DNA of 64,000 nucleotides, taken from the NCBI GenBank assembly GCA_900078775.1, contig LT549889.1, positions 3,410,001-3,474,000 on the forward strand, written 5' to 3'. A program made the translations under genes and the position numbers. The notes under the pieces were generated by a model. It saw nothing but the letters and a program-made list of their open reading frames with translations. It searched no databases and was not told the DNA's origin. Position 1 is the first letter of the stretch. Every line of letters begins with the position of its first letter. Positions 29,197 to 37,761 of the stretch are shown one piece after another. The stretch comes from Mycolicibacterium aurum. Its GTDB lineage: Bacteria; Actinomycetota; Actinomycetes; Mycobacteriales; Mycobacteriaceae.

Positions 29197-30159
29197 ATGC
29201 CATCGATCCGGACAATGCTGACCAGTGCCACCGCAGCCGCGTTGGTGCTGGGCGGCGGCGTCGCGGTCCCAGCCCACGCCGATCCGGCCGCGCCTACACC
29301 GCTGCCGATCAACGGATTACAGGCTCCGGGACTCCCGGCGATGGAGACGCTCGGTCCGGCGATTCAGCAGGCCGCTGCTGATCCGACCAATGCCGCATCG
29401 ATGCTCATGGCCGCTGCCGCCGCATTCGCCGGAAACGCGGCGGCCCCCAGCGATTCGTTGAATGTCGCGTCCGCTGTGAACCAGTTCGTGTCCGAGCCGC
29501 AGGCGCACGTGCCTGCGGCCGGCGCGGGCGATCAGGCCCACCTGCCCGCCGGGGTCGATCCGGCGTACTCGGTGGGTCCGATCCCGATGGCGGTGCCCAA
29601 GGAGGAAGTGCCCGCCCCCGCGGCCGCCGCCCCGGCTCCCGCTCCGGCACCCGAGGCTGTGCCCGTGGCCATGCCCGTCCCGGCGCCGGCGCAACCGCCG
29701 GCTGCGCCCGCACCGGCTCCGGCCGGGGTGACCCCCTCGTTCGGCCCCGACGCGCCGACGACGCAGGACTTCATGTACCCGTCGATCAGTAACGGTTGCC
29801 TCGCCGACGGCGGCAACGTGCTGGCGACCGCGATCTCGGTGGCCGGCCCGGCCACCATCCCCGCGCCCGGACCGGCCGCGGGTCAGACCGCCTACGTGTT
29901 CACCGCGATCGGCACGCCCGGCCCCGCGGCCGAGCAGAAGCTGCCGCTGAACGTCACCTGGGTGAACCTGAGCACCGGCAAGTCCGGGACCGCGACGCTC
30001 AAGCCGCAGCCCAACATCAACCCGGACGGGCCGACCACGCTGACCGTCATCGCCGACACCGGCTCGGGCAGCATCATGTCGACGATCTTCGGTCAGGTCA
30101 CCACGACCGAGAAGCAGTGCCAGTTCATGCCGACCATCGGGTCGACGGTGGTGCCGTAA
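29197..30159 (+). CDS. Ala/Pro-rich secreted protein with folded C-terminal domain (Rv1157c-like)
   Basis: 320 residues. Signal peptide to about 29 (VAVPAHA/DP). Residues 30-180 are low-complexity Ala/Pro with a run of PAPAPAPEAVPVAMPVPAP. From about 185 a non-repetitive domain follows (PTTQDFMYPSISNGCLADGG ... TEKQCQFMPTIGSTVVP) with two Cys, at about 202 and 309, probably a disulfide. GGGGAG precedes the ATG; the gap to the preceding gene is 44 bp, so they form an operon. Homologous to Rv1157c in position and composition. Function unknown. Confidence 0.84.
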   Translation: MPSIRTMLTSATAAALVLGGGVAVPAHADPAAPTPLPINGLQAPGLPAMETLGPAIQQAAADPTNAASMLMAAAAAFAGNAAAPSDSLNVASAVNQFVSEPQAHVPAAGAGDQAHLPAGVDPAYSVGPIPMAVPKEEVPAPAAAAPAPAPAPEAVPVAMPVPAPAQPPAAPAPAPAGVTPSFGPDAPTTQDFMYPSISNGCLADGGNVLATAISVAGPATIPAPGPAAGQTAYVFTAIGTPGPAAEQKLPLNVTWVNLSTGKSGTATLKPQPNINPDGPTTLTVIADTGSGSIMSTIFGQVTTTEKQCQFMPTIGSTVVP

Positions 30160-30177
30160 CAACCTTCTCGTGAAACG

Positions 30178-30222
30178 AGCATTCCCGGTCGTCGACGCCT
30201 GCGCGTGACGGCCGGGAATGCT
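30178..30222. terminator. Hairpin after the Ala/Pro-rich operon
   Basis: AGCATTCCCGG at 30178-30188 pairs perfectly with 30212-30222 across a 23-nt loop. It lies 18 bp after the stop at 30159 and 15 bp before the stop of the opposing DUF1059 gene, so it is probably bidirectional. Confidence 0.75.
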
Positions 30223-30237
30223 GTTCTCGGGGCTACC

Positions 30238-30387
30238 TCAGTAGGCCATGAACAGGATCATCTCCCGGTCGTATTCACGGCCGGGATGCGACTCCGCGAG
30301 GTGCTTCTGCGCCTTCTCCACCAGATCGTCCTCGTCGGTGCCCTGAATCGCTTCGCCGCACGGGCAGTTCAGATGTGTCTTCGCCAT
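30238..30387 (-). CDS. DUF1059-type small metal-binding protein
   Basis: 49 residues, beginning MAKTHLNCPCGEAIQGTDED and ending REMILFMAY. The CPCG pair near residue 8 and the HLAESHPG His pair near 29-34 match the small DUF1059 family, in which a C-x-C plus His set is thought to bind a metal; function is unproven. AAGGTAGG precedes the ATG at 30387. It is shorter than usual annotation limits. Its start is 32 bp from the divergent nitroreductase gene. Confidence 0.82.
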   Translation of the reverse strand: MAKTHLNCPCGEAIQGTDEDDLVEKAQKHLAESHPGREYDREMILFMAY

Positions 30388-30419
30388 ATGCCTACCTTCG
30401 CATACGCATGATGGTGAGC

Positions 30420-31073
30420 ATGGATATCTACGAGGTTATGCGCACAACCGGTGCGGTCCGGGTGTTCACCGGCGACCCACTGCCCGATGAGACGCTGGCC
30501 CGGATCCTGGACAACGCCCGGTTCGCGCCCAGCGGCGGGAACCGTCAGGGCACCCGGGTGCTGGTGATTCGCGAGCAGGCGACAAAGGAGGCGCTGGCCG
30601 ACCTGAGCGCCACCGGGTCCCGGCGCTACATCGCCCAGCAGCGCAATGGCGAGAACCCGTGGAACCCGCTGCACCCCATGGGCGTGTCGGCCGAGGACCT
30701 GGCCGCGGTGCAGGTGCCGCGCGCCGCGCATCTCATCGACGCCGACGTGCTGCTGGTGGTCTGCGTGGACCTCGGGGTGGTCGCCGCCTTGGATCAGGAC
30801 CTGGACCGCGTCGGGGTGGTGGCGGGCGCGTCGGTGTACCCGCTGGTGTGGAACATCCTGCTGGCGGCGCGCACCGAGGGGTTCGGCGGCGTGCTCACCA
30901 CCATGGTGGTGCCCGAGGAGGCCGCGGTGAAGGAGCTTCTGGGTATCCCCGACTCGTTCGCCGTCGCGGCGGTGGTGCCGCTGGGAAAGCCGGTCACGCA
31001 ACTGCGCAAGCTCAAGCGCAAGGCGGTGTCGGAGTTCGTCACCCGGGAAAGGTTCGACGGCCCCGCGTTCTGA
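30420..31073 (+). CDS. Nitroreductase-family flavoprotein
   Basis: 217-residue FMN oxidoreductase fold. N-terminal IYEVMRTTGAVRVFTGDPLP and LDNARFAPSGGNRQGTRVLV carry the FMN phosphate-binding Arg and the Ser-Gly-Asn loop; the C-terminal half has GFGGVLTTMVVPEEAAVKELLGIP and a VPLGKP strand. Substrate unknown; mycobacterial relatives reduce nitroaromatics or quinones. Three in-frame starts (30411, 30414, 30420) crowd together and none has a good Shine-Dalgarno; MDIYEV at 30420 fits the family best. Confidence 0.88.
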   Translation: MDIYEVMRTTGAVRVFTGDPLPDETLARILDNARFAPSGGNRQGTRVLVIREQATKEALADLSATGSRRYIAQQRNGENPWNPLHPMGVSAEDLAAVQVPRAAHLIDADVLLVVCVDLGVVAALDQDLDRVGVVAGASVYPLVWNILLAARTEGFGGVLTTMVVPEEAAVKELLGIPDSFAVAAVVPLGKPVTQLRKLKRKAVSEFVTRERFDGPAF

Positions 31074-31149
31074 CGTGTCGCGCGGCGACGGTGCAACCAG
31101 ATCCAGAAATCGCGCCGATCAGCGATCTGAGCGCACCGTCGGCGACGAA

Positions 31150-31731
31150 CTAGGCCTTCGCAGCCTTCGCGGCGGCCTTCATCTTCTTCTTGTACGCCCG
31201 GACCTCCTGCAGCGAACCGGCGTCCACCACGTCGGCCACCGACATGTGCGTGCCGGGCTTGCCGTAATCGCCGGCCGCCTCGCGCCAGCCTTCCGGGGTG
31301 ACGCCGTACTGCTTGCCCAACAGGGCCAGGAAGATGCGGGCCTTCTGGTCGCCGAAGCCGGGCAGCCGCTTGAGCCGGCGCAGCACCTCGGGGCCGTCCG
31401 GGTCGCCGGCGGTCCACAGCGCGGTGACGTCACCGTCGTACTCGTCGACGATGGCCTGCGCGAGCGCCTGCACCCGCTTGGACATCGAGCCCGGGAAGCG
31501 GTGGATGGCAGGGGTTTCCGAGCACAGCTCGGTGAACCTGTCCGGGTTGTAGTCGGCGATGAGGCGGGCATCGACCTCGCCGACGCGGTCGGCGATCTTC
31601 TTCGGCCCGGCGAACGCCGTCTCCATCGGGATCTGCTGGTCCAGCAGCATGCCGACCAACAACGCGAACGGGTTGGATTCGAGCAGCGCATCGGACGCTG
31701 GATCTTGGGTCAGGCACAGATTCCCGGTCAT
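31150..31731 (-). CDS. HhH-GPD family DNA-repair-like protein (probably Rv1156-like)
   Basis: 193 residues. NPFALLVGMLLDQQIPMETA and the helix-hairpin-helix LKRLPGFGDQKARIFLALLG resemble base-excision glycosylases of the HhH-GPD superfamily, as in the uncharacterised actinobacterial subgroup. I do not see the iron-sulfur Cys motif of endonuclease III. The C-terminus is a Lys/Ala tail (YKKKMKAAAKAAKA) that may contact DNA. Substrate lesion unknown. Divergent from the amidohydrolase gene with 72 bp between starts. Confidence 0.82.
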   Translation of the reverse strand: MTGNLCLTQDPASDALLESNPFALLVGMLLDQQIPMETAFAGPKKIADRVGEVDARLIADYNPDRFTELCSETPAIHRFPGSMSKRVQALAQAIVDEYDGDVTALWTAGDPDGPEVLRRLKRLPGFGDQKARIFLALLGKQYGVTPEGWREAAGDYGKPGTHMSVADVVDAGSLQEVRAYKKKMKAAAKAAKA

Positions 31732-31803
31732 ATCGGCCAGCCTACGATGTCGGGTTTCACCATAAGCATCGACCGCAGAGCGGCTCCTGCCAGACTGGGA
31801 ACC

Positions 31804-33042
31804 ATGAGCGCGGCCACCGCAGTGCTGCAACGGCTCCCCGACATCCGGTCCTGGCAGGAGGACCTGTATCGGGACCTACACCGGCACCCCGAGCTGTCCC
31901 ATCAGGAACACCGCACCGCGCAGCTGGTCGTCGACCGGTTGCGCGCCGCTGGCTACGAAGTGCACGACCGGATCGGCGGCACCGGTGTCGTCGGCATCCT
32001 GCGCAACGGCAGCGGCGCATCGGTGCTGTTGCGCGCCGATATGGACGCGTTGCCCGTCCAGGAGGCCACCGGCCTGCCCTACGCGAGCACCGTGCGCAGC
32101 GGCGAGGTGCCCGTCATGCACGCCTGCGGCCACGACGTGCACGTCACCTGTCTGCTCGGCGCGGCAACGCTGCTCGCCGAGGGCGCCGACCAGTGGTCGG
32201 GGACCGCGATCGCCGTCTTTCAACCCGCCGAGGAGCTCGGCGACGGTGCCCGCGGCATGGTCGAGGACGGTCTGGCCGAGCTCCTGCCGCCGGTGGATGT
32301 CGCGCTCGCCCAACACGTCTTCCCGATACCGGCCGGCCGGGTGGCCACCCACCGCGGCCCGATGCTCGCGGCCGCCGACAGCATCCGGATCACCGTCTAC
32401 GGCCGGGGCGCGCACGGTTCGATGCCGCAGGCCGGGGTCGACCCGGTGGTGCTCGCGGCGATGATCGTGCTGCGACTGCAGACCATCGTCTCCCGGGAGA
32501 TCGCCGCCACCGAGACCGTGGTCCTCACCGTCGGCAGCATTCATGCGGGCAGCAAGAGCAATGTGATCTCGGACCGCGCGGTGCTGGAAGTCAATCTGCG
32601 CACCTACGACGACACCGTCCGGGACGCGGTGCTGGCCGCCATCCGGCGCATCGTCGCCGCCGAATGCCAGGCATCGAACTCCCCGAAGGAACCCGACTTC
32701 GAGTTCTACGACCGGTTCCCGCCGACCGTCAACGACGACGCCGTCACCGACCGGGTCAGCGAGGCGTTCGCCGGGTTCTTCGGCGAACGATTCAGCCCGA
32801 TAGGCGCCGGGGCGGCCAGCGAGGACTTCAGCGACCTCCCCCGCGGGCTCGGCGCGCCGTACACCTTCTGGGGCATCGGCGGCACCGACGAACAGCTCTA
32901 CCGCACAGCCGTCGAATCCGGCCGCGTCGCCCAGGACATCCCGGTCAACCACTCCCCGACCTTCGCGCCGGTCATCCAGCCCACCTTGGACACCGGAACC
33001 CAGGCCCTCGTGGTCGCCGCGCTGGCCTGGCTGGCAACCTAG
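31804..33042 (+). CDS. M20-family amidohydrolase / aminoacylase
   Basis: 412-residue metal-dependent amidohydrolase of peptidase family M20D (N-acyl-amino-acid or hippurate-type hydrolases). Metal and catalytic motifs are present: LLRADMDALPVQE, MHACGHDVH (about 105-113), AEELGDGARG (Glu about 143-144) and the C-terminal GAASEDFSDL. The dimerisation domain lies at about 195-300. Start at ATG 31804; the frame stays open upstream through the antisense strand of the repair gene but is not coding there. Substrate undetermined. Confidence 0.9.
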   Translation: MSAATAVLQRLPDIRSWQEDLYRDLHRHPELSHQEHRTAQLVVDRLRAAGYEVHDRIGGTGVVGILRNGSGASVLLRADMDALPVQEATGLPYASTVRSGEVPVMHACGHDVHVTCLLGAATLLAEGADQWSGTAIAVFQPAEELGDGARGMVEDGLAELLPPVDVALAQHVFPIPAGRVATHRGPMLAAADSIRITVYGRGAHGSMPQAGVDPVVLAAMIVLRLQTIVSREIAATETVVLTVGSIHAGSKSNVISDRAVLEVNLRTYDDTVRDAVLAAIRRIVAAECQASNSPKEPDFEFYDRFPPTVNDDAVTDRVSEAFAGFFGERFSPIGAGAASEDFSDLPRGLGAPYTFWGIGGTDEQLYRTAVESGRVAQDIPVNHSPTFAPVIQPTLDTGTQALVVAALAWLAT

Positions 33043-33055
33043 ACCGCCTCCGGCG

Positions 33056-33072
33056 TTCACCAGAACGGTGAA
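33056..33072 (+). terminator. Short hairpin after the amidohydrolase gene
   Basis: TTCACC (33056-33061) and GGTGAA (33067-33072) flank a 5-nt loop, 13 bp after the stop at 33042. The stem is only 6 bp and has no U-run, so it is a weak terminator at best or a regulatory dyad for the next gene. Confidence 0.35.
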
Positions 33073-33143
33073 TCCGGGGGCCGGTGTCGGTGCGGTGTGC
33101 GAACGTGATCTCCTGACCAGCCACACATGTCGAGGAGATGGCC

Positions 33144-33440
33144 ATGAGACGCGTGATCGCCCCTGTCGTCGCGGCCGTCGCCGCCGCCATCGCCCTGGCC
33201 GGCACCGCGCACGCCATCCCCGAGCAGGGCACCCCGGCCTTCGACGAGTACCTGGGCGGCCTGCAGCGCAACGGCTACAACCTGAACCCCGACACCGCCT
33301 GGCGGGCCATGCACCAGGCCTGCGTGGGCGGTCTGCCCGGTTACATCGGTCTGGAGCTGGCTGCCCAGGGCGTCATCGGCCCCGGTGCGCAGGAGCGGGT
33401 GATGGACGTGGCCAGGAAGTACGCCTGCCCGGTCCAGTAA
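33144..33440 (+). CDS. DUF732 secreted protein
   Basis: 98 residues: a signal peptide (MRRVIAPVVAAVAAAIALAG to about 24, cut near AHA/IPEQ) and a mature domain of DUF732 type with FDEYLGGLQRNGYNL, WRAMHQACVGG and a C-terminal RKYACPVQ. The two Cys (about 60 and 95) probably form the family disulfide. The ATG at 33144 is preferred to the one at 33138 because GAGGAG directly abuts the latter. Function of DUF732 is unknown. The histidine kinase gene starts 3 bp after its stop, so it heads that transcript. Confidence 0.88.
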   Translation: MRRVIAPVVAAVAAAIALAGTAHAIPEQGTPAFDEYLGGLQRNGYNLNPDTAWRAMHQACVGGLPGYIGLELAAQGVIGPGAQERVMDVARKYACPVQ

Positions 33441-33443
33441 CCG

Positions 33444-34640
33444 ATGTCGGGACAGATCGCGCTGACGCTGGCGGTCGCGCTGCTGCTGGCGGCGGTGGCC
33501 GCCGTGCTGGTGGTGCGCACCCGCCGTGTCGTGGCCACCCCCACCGAGCGGGCCGTGCACGCCGCGCTGCATACCGCCTCCGAAGCCGCACGCGCGTTGC
33601 GCCAGGGGTTGGACGCCGAATCCGCCGCCACCGCAGCACCGTTCCTGCGCGAGCTCACCGGCACCAACGGCGTCGCCCTGTTCGACGGCCACGGGGACCT
33701 GCTGGCCGCCGACCCGTCCGACCAACAGATCTGGCAGCCCGACATCGCCGCGACCTGCGCGGAAACGGCGGCCGAGTCGATCGCCGGGGAACGTCGCGTG
33801 CTCAACGACGCCCGCAGTTCCACCGTGGTGGCCCAGCCGCTGATGACCGAGGCCGGCGACGTGCTCGGCGCCCTGGTCGTGGTCACCCTCGACACCCCCG
33901 GGCCCGGCATGCTCGGCGCCATCGGCGAGGTTGCCCGTTACGCGGCCAGCCAGATCGAACTCGCCGAACTCGACGCTTCCCGCGCCCGCCTGGACAAGGC
34001 CGAGGTGCTGGCGCTGCGCGCGCAGATCAGCCCGCACTTCATCTACAACGCGCTCAACACCATCGCCTCGTTCGTACGCACCGACCCCGCCCGGGCCCGC
34101 GAGCTCATCCTGGAGTTCGCCGACTTCACCCGGTACTCGTTCCGCGCGGCCGGGCAATACACCACCCTGGCCGAGGAACTGCGCAACATCGACCGCTACC
34201 TCACCCTGGAGCGGGCCCGCTTCGGTGCCGCGCTCAAGGTCCGCCTGCAGGTCGCCCCCGAGGTGCTCAACGTGGTGGTGCCGTTTCTGGCACTACAACC
34301 GTTGGTGGAGAACGCGGTCCGGCACGGCCTGGCCGGCCGGGGCGGCGGCTCGGTGGAGATCGTGGCCACCGACGCCGGCTCGGACTGTGTCATCACCGTC
34401 GAGGACGACGGCTCCGGCATGGATCCCGACGCGCTGCGCGCCGGTCCGGGTGACGCCCTGGCCGAACGACCCGACCAATCGGCGCATGTCGGCCTGACCA
34501 ATGTGGACCATCGGCTGCGCGCAGCCTTCGGCAACGATTACGGTCTGGTGGTCGAGACAGCCATCGGAGCGGGTACGAAGGTCATCATGCGGGTTCCCAA
34601 GTTCCGCTCGGGCGTGCGCGCCGGGGGTGGGTTGGGGTGA
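33444..34640 (+). CDS. LytS/YehU-type sensor histidine kinase
   Basis: 398 residues. One N-terminal transmembrane helix (about 5-25), a GAF-like sensory domain (about 35-175), a coiled linker, then the His_kinase domain with LRAQISPHFIYNALNTIASF (phospho-accepting His about 198) and a GHKL ATPase with VENAVRHGLAGRGGGS and VEDDGSGMD. Unlike classical LytS it lacks the multi-helix 5TM receptor, so the ligand is probably sensed in the GAF-like domain. It overlaps the LytTR regulator by 4 bp and is embedded with two sodium/solute symporter genes, suggesting sensing of a carboxylate, by analogy with the BtsS/YehU pyruvate sensors (inference). Confidence 0.9.
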   Translation: MSGQIALTLAVALLLAAVAAVLVVRTRRVVATPTERAVHAALHTASEAARALRQGLDAESAATAAPFLRELTGTNGVALFDGHGDLLAADPSDQQIWQPDIAATCAETAAESIAGERRVLNDARSSTVVAQPLMTEAGDVLGALVVVTLDTPGPGMLGAIGEVARYAASQIELAELDASRARLDKAEVLALRAQISPHFIYNALNTIASFVRTDPARARELILEFADFTRYSFRAAGQYTTLAEELRNIDRYLTLERARFGAALKVRLQVAPEVLNVVVPFLALQPLVENAVRHGLAGRGGGSVEIVATDAGSDCVITVEDDGSGMDPDALRAGPGDALAERPDQSAHVGLTNVDHRLRAAFGNDYGLVVETAIGAGTKVIMRVPKFRSGVRAGGGLG

Positions 34641-35425
34641 CCGCCAACCTGACGGTGCTCGCCGTCGACGACGAGACCCCGGCGCTCGACGAGCTGGCCT
34701 ATCTGCTCGGCGACCACCCCGAGATCGGCGTCGTGCACACCGCCGGGGACGCCACCTCCGCGCTGCGGGAGCTCAACCAGCACAACATCGACGCGGTCTT
34801 CCTGGACATCAACATGCCCGGCCTGTCCGGCATCGAACTGGCCGGCGTGCTGCGCAACTTCGCCAACCGGCCGTCCATCGTTTTCGTCACCGCGCACGAC
34901 GACCGGGCGGTGGACGCCTTCGACGTCGGCGCCGTCGACTACCTGCTCAAGCCGATCCGGCAGAACCGGCTCGACGAGGCGGTACGCCGGGTCGTGCTGA
35001 CCCGCACCAGCGACTCCGAACCGGCCGCGAACACCGACGCCACCGACTCCGACGTCATCCCCGCCGAACTCGGCGGCATCACCCACCTGGTCCCCCGGGA
35101 CAGCATCGGCTGGGTGGAGGCCGAGGGGGACTACGCCCGGCTGCATTCGGCCACCGGATCGCACCTGGTGCGAATCCCGTTGAGCATCTTGGAAACCCGC
35201 TGGCGCGACCGCGGCTTCCAGCGCATCCACCGGTCCTATCTGGTGTCGCTGCGGCTGGTGACCGGGCTGCGCACCGTCGACGGCGCGGTGCTGGTGCGGC
35301 TGCGCGCCAACGGGGAATCCCCGGCGGTGGAACTGCCGGTGAGCCGGCGCCAGGCCCGCGAACTGCGCGACCGGCTGGTCCGCGACCCGATGCGCAACCT
35401 CAAGCCGGGCAGCACCGATGAGTGA
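34637..35425 (+). CDS. LytTR-family response regulator
   Basis: 262 residues. The receiver has DDETPALDEL, the phospho-Asp in VFLDINMPG (about 57) and DYLLKPI. The C-terminal LytTR DNA-binding domain (about 150-250) shows GWVEAEGDYARLHS, FQRIHRSYLVSLRLV and LPVSRRQARELRDRL. The GTG start overlaps the kinase stop (GTGA); the stop overlaps the next gene by 8 bp. LytTR regulators bind paired 9-bp repeats about one helical turn apart upstream of targets; I could not identify such a pair with confidence near 37505-37761. Confidence 0.92.
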   Translation: MTANLTVLAVDDETPALDELAYLLGDHPEIGVVHTAGDATSALRELNQHNIDAVFLDINMPGLSGIELAGVLRNFANRPSIVFVTAHDDRAVDAFDVGAVDYLLKPIRQNRLDEAVRRVVLTRTSDSEPAANTDATDSDVIPAELGGITHLVPRDSIGWVEAEGDYARLHSATGSHLVRIPLSILETRWRDRGFQRIHRSYLVSLRLVTGLRTVDGAVLVRLRANGESPAVELPVSRRQARELRDRLVRDPMRNLKPGSTDE

Positions 35426-35777
35426 ACGCCCGCAACGCCAACGCGTGGTGCTGGCCCACCGGCGCGGCGCCCGCATGGTGCGCACCCGGATCGAGGTGCA
35501 GGAGCAGACCCAGGTCGGTGACGCGCTGGTGCGCGGCCTGGTGCGCGCCCAGCTCGGGCTGGCGCTGCGCCTGACCGCGGTGGTCGCCCTCTCCGTCGCC
35601 GGGATCCTGGTGCTGAGCGCCGCCGCACCCGAACTCACCCTGTTCGGGATGCGGCTGAACTGGCTGCTGCTGGCCGTCCTGCCCTATCCCCTGCTCTACG
35701 GGGTGGGGCGGCTGTACGTGCGGCTGGCCGAACAGGGCGAGCGGGACTTCGTCCGGGTCGTCGACAGCGAACCGTGA
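35418..35777 (+). CDS. Small membrane protein of the symporter operon
   Basis: 119 residues with a basic N-terminus (RPQRQRVVLAHRRGARMVRT) and two transmembrane helices at about 48-68 and 78-97, then a short charged tail. It is equivalent in position to the DUF485 proteins that precede acetate-type symporters, but the sequence does not match DUF485 clearly. Overlaps the regulator by 8 bp and the symporter by 4 bp, so it is probably produced in fixed ratio with them, perhaps as a symporter subunit. Confidence 0.82.
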   Translation: MSERPQRQRVVLAHRRGARMVRTRIEVQEQTQVGDALVRGLVRAQLGLALRLTAVVALSVAGILVLSAAAPELTLFGMRLNWLLLAVLPYPLLYGVGRLYVRLAEQGERDFVRVVDSEP

Positions 35778-37504
35778 CCGGCTCCCCGCTGACCGCAGCC
35801 GCACTGCTGCTGGCCGCCGTCGCGACGGTGGTGATCGGCAGCTGGGGTGTTCGCCTGTCTCGCACCACCTCTGACTTCCTGGTGGCCTCCCGCAGTGTCG
35901 GGCCCCGCTGGAACGCCGCCGCCATCTCCGGGGAATACCTCTCCGCCGCATCCTTTCTCGGGGTTGCCGGGCTGATCGCCAAATACGGCGCCGACGCGTT
36001 GTGGTACCCGCTCGGCTTCACCGCCGGTTATCTCGGGCTGCTGCTGTTCGTCGCGGCCCCGCTGCGCCGCTCCGGCGCGTACACGGTGCCCGACTTCGCC
36101 GAGTTCCGGCTCGGGTCGGCCCGGCTGCGCAAGGTGGCGATGCTCGTCGTCGTGATGATCTGCCTGTTCTACCTGGCCCCGCAGTATCAGGGCGCCGGTC
36201 TGGCCCTGAAAACCCTTCTCGGGATGCCGGTTTGGACCGGTCCGGTACTGGTCGCGACGATCGTCATCACCAACGTGGTGGGCGGCGGGATGCGGTCGAT
36301 CACCTTCGTGCAGGCCTTCCAGTACTGGCTCAAACTCACCGCGGTCGCGATCCCGGCGCTGGCACTGCTCGGTCTGTTCATCTCCGACCGCGGCGATCTG
36401 GGTGGCCCGCTGCCGCCCACCGTGGACCGGGACACCACGGTGCAGATCGAGACCGATGTGGTGGTCCAGGTGGTCGACCCGGCCGGGATCCGGGTCACCG
36501 GCCTGCTCGACGGAGAACCGGTGCGCGACGCCACCTTCGGGGCGCCCGGCGAACACACCGTCGGCGCCGGGGCGCACCTGACGCTGTCCGCCGGGGCGGC
36601 CACCCCCGCGGTGGCCGGGACGCCGAGCACCGGCACGGAGTGGATCGTCCCCGGCGGCGGTCTGGGCGGCGGGCACCCGCTGTATCAGGTGCTCTCGATC
36701 ATCGTCGCGACGTTCCTGGGCACCATGGGCCTGCCGCATGTGCTGGTGCGCTTCTACACCAATCCCGACGGCCGGGCCGCCCGGCGCACCGCGCTGGCCG
36801 TCATCGCGCTGCTGTCGCTGTTCTACCTCTTCCCCATCCTGCTGGGGGTGTTCTCCCGGCTGTACGTGCCGCAACTGCTGATCACCGGAACCGCCGACGC
36901 CGCAGTGCTGTTGGCGCCCGGCTCGGCGATCGGCGGGGCGTTCGGGCAGCTGCTGGGCGCGCTGGTCGCGGCCGGTGCCATCGCGGCATTCCTGGCTACG
37001 TCGTCGGGGTTGCTGGTCAGCATCGCCGGCGCGCTGGCCACCGATGTGCTGCGCGGCCGGGTCCGCGACTTCCGGGTGGCCGCGGTGATCGGCGGGCTGA
37101 TCCCGATCCCGCTGTCGCTGCTGGTGTCGGATCTGGAACTGTCCCGCACCGTCGGTCTGGCGTTCGCGGTCGCGGCGTCGACCCTGTGCCCACTGCTGGT
37201 GCTCGGCATCTGGTGGCGCGGGCTGACCGTCGCCGGCGCGGCCACCGGCCTGATCGTCGGCGGCCTGGTCTGCGGTGGGGCCGTGCTGGTGGCCATCACC
37301 GGCGGCGTCGACGAGGCGGTGCTCGGCGGCTGGCCCGCGGTGGTGGTCGGGTATCCGGCCGCGGTCAGCGTGCCGGTGGCGTTCGCGACGATGATCGCGG
37401 TCAGTCTGTGCACCAAGGCCACCCCGGACGTCGCGCAGATCTTCGCCCGGATGCATGTGCCGGAGCGCCTGGGCATGGGCGTGGAGCGGCTCCCCAAGGG
37501 ATAG
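35774..37504 (+). CDS. Sodium/solute symporter (SSS family) with an extracytoplasmic insert
   Basis: 576-residue SSS transporter. The conserved N-terminal block ISGEYLSAASFLGVAGLIAK, the QYQGAGLALKTLLG region and GTMGLPHVLVRFYTNPDGRA place it with ActP/MctC-type monocarboxylate carriers. Between two helices (about 220-292) it carries an extra soluble stretch, VQIETDVVVQVVDPAGIRV and LLDGEPVRDATFGAPGEHTV, that is absent from the second symporter of the cluster and looks beta-rich. GTG 35774 overlaps the upstream gene by 4 bp. Substrate is probably a small carboxylate; not provable here. Confidence 0.88.
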   Translation: MTGSPLTAAALLLAAVATVVIGSWGVRLSRTTSDFLVASRSVGPRWNAAAISGEYLSAASFLGVAGLIAKYGADALWYPLGFTAGYLGLLLFVAAPLRRSGAYTVPDFAEFRLGSARLRKVAMLVVVMICLFYLAPQYQGAGLALKTLLGMPVWTGPVLVATIVITNVVGGGMRSITFVQAFQYWLKLTAVAIPALALLGLFISDRGDLGGPLPPTVDRDTTVQIETDVVVQVVDPAGIRVTGLLDGEPVRDATFGAPGEHTVGAGAHLTLSAGAATPAVAGTPSTGTEWIVPGGGLGGGHPLYQVLSIIVATFLGTMGLPHVLVRFYTNPDGRAARRTALAVIALLSLFYLFPILLGVFSRLYVPQLLITGTADAAVLLAPGSAIGGAFGQLLGALVAAGAIAAFLATSSGLLVSIAGALATDVLRGRVRDFRVAAVIGGLIPIPLSLLVSDLELSRTVGLAFAVAASTLCPLLVLGIWWRGLTVAGAATGLIVGGLVCGGAVLVAITGGVDEAVLGGWPAVVVGYPAAVSVPVAFATMIAVSLCTKATPDVAQIFARMHVPERLGMGVERLPKG

Positions 37505-37761
37505 CGCCGCCACGGTTCCCCCGCGAGCCGGAGGCACCTCCCGCGAGCAGACACCAATGGCCCCCATTTCGCCCGATTCGGCGGCCATTGACGTCTGCTC
37601 GCCGGAAAGACCCGGCACCGCTCATCGTCGACGACTGACCGTTCACCGCACCGCGCCCCCGTTTCGGCAGGTCCACCTGCGGGAACCCTTTTCGCTGTGA
37701 CCTGAGTCTCAATACGCTTCCAGCCAGTTGCGGTTCACACTCGACCAGTCAGGAGCACACG
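37505..37761. other. Gap between the two symporter transcription units
   Basis: 257 bp. The first half contains the long hairpin 37543-37602. The second half should hold the promoter for the DUF485-actP pair; TGTGACCTGAGTCTCA at 37697-37712 is half of a CRP-like TGTGA-N6-TCACA site, and AGGAG at 37751-37755 serves the GTG at 37762. No coding frame is evident. Confidence 0.4.
37543..37602. terminator. 20-bp inverted repeat after the LytTR-symporter operon
   Basis: Positions 37543-37562 (beginning GCGAGCAGAC) pair with 37583-37602 with two mismatches and a 20-nt loop. It starts 38 bp after the symporter stop and probably ends the kinase-regulator-symporter transcript. The GCGAGCAGAC arm looks like other mycobacterial intergenic hairpins. 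Confidence 0.7.

Noticed and set aside
35696..37618. 640-codon minus-strand frame opposite the first symporter
   Set aside because: Low-complexity His/Gln/Gly/Arg composition and complete overlap with a conserved SSS transporter gene.
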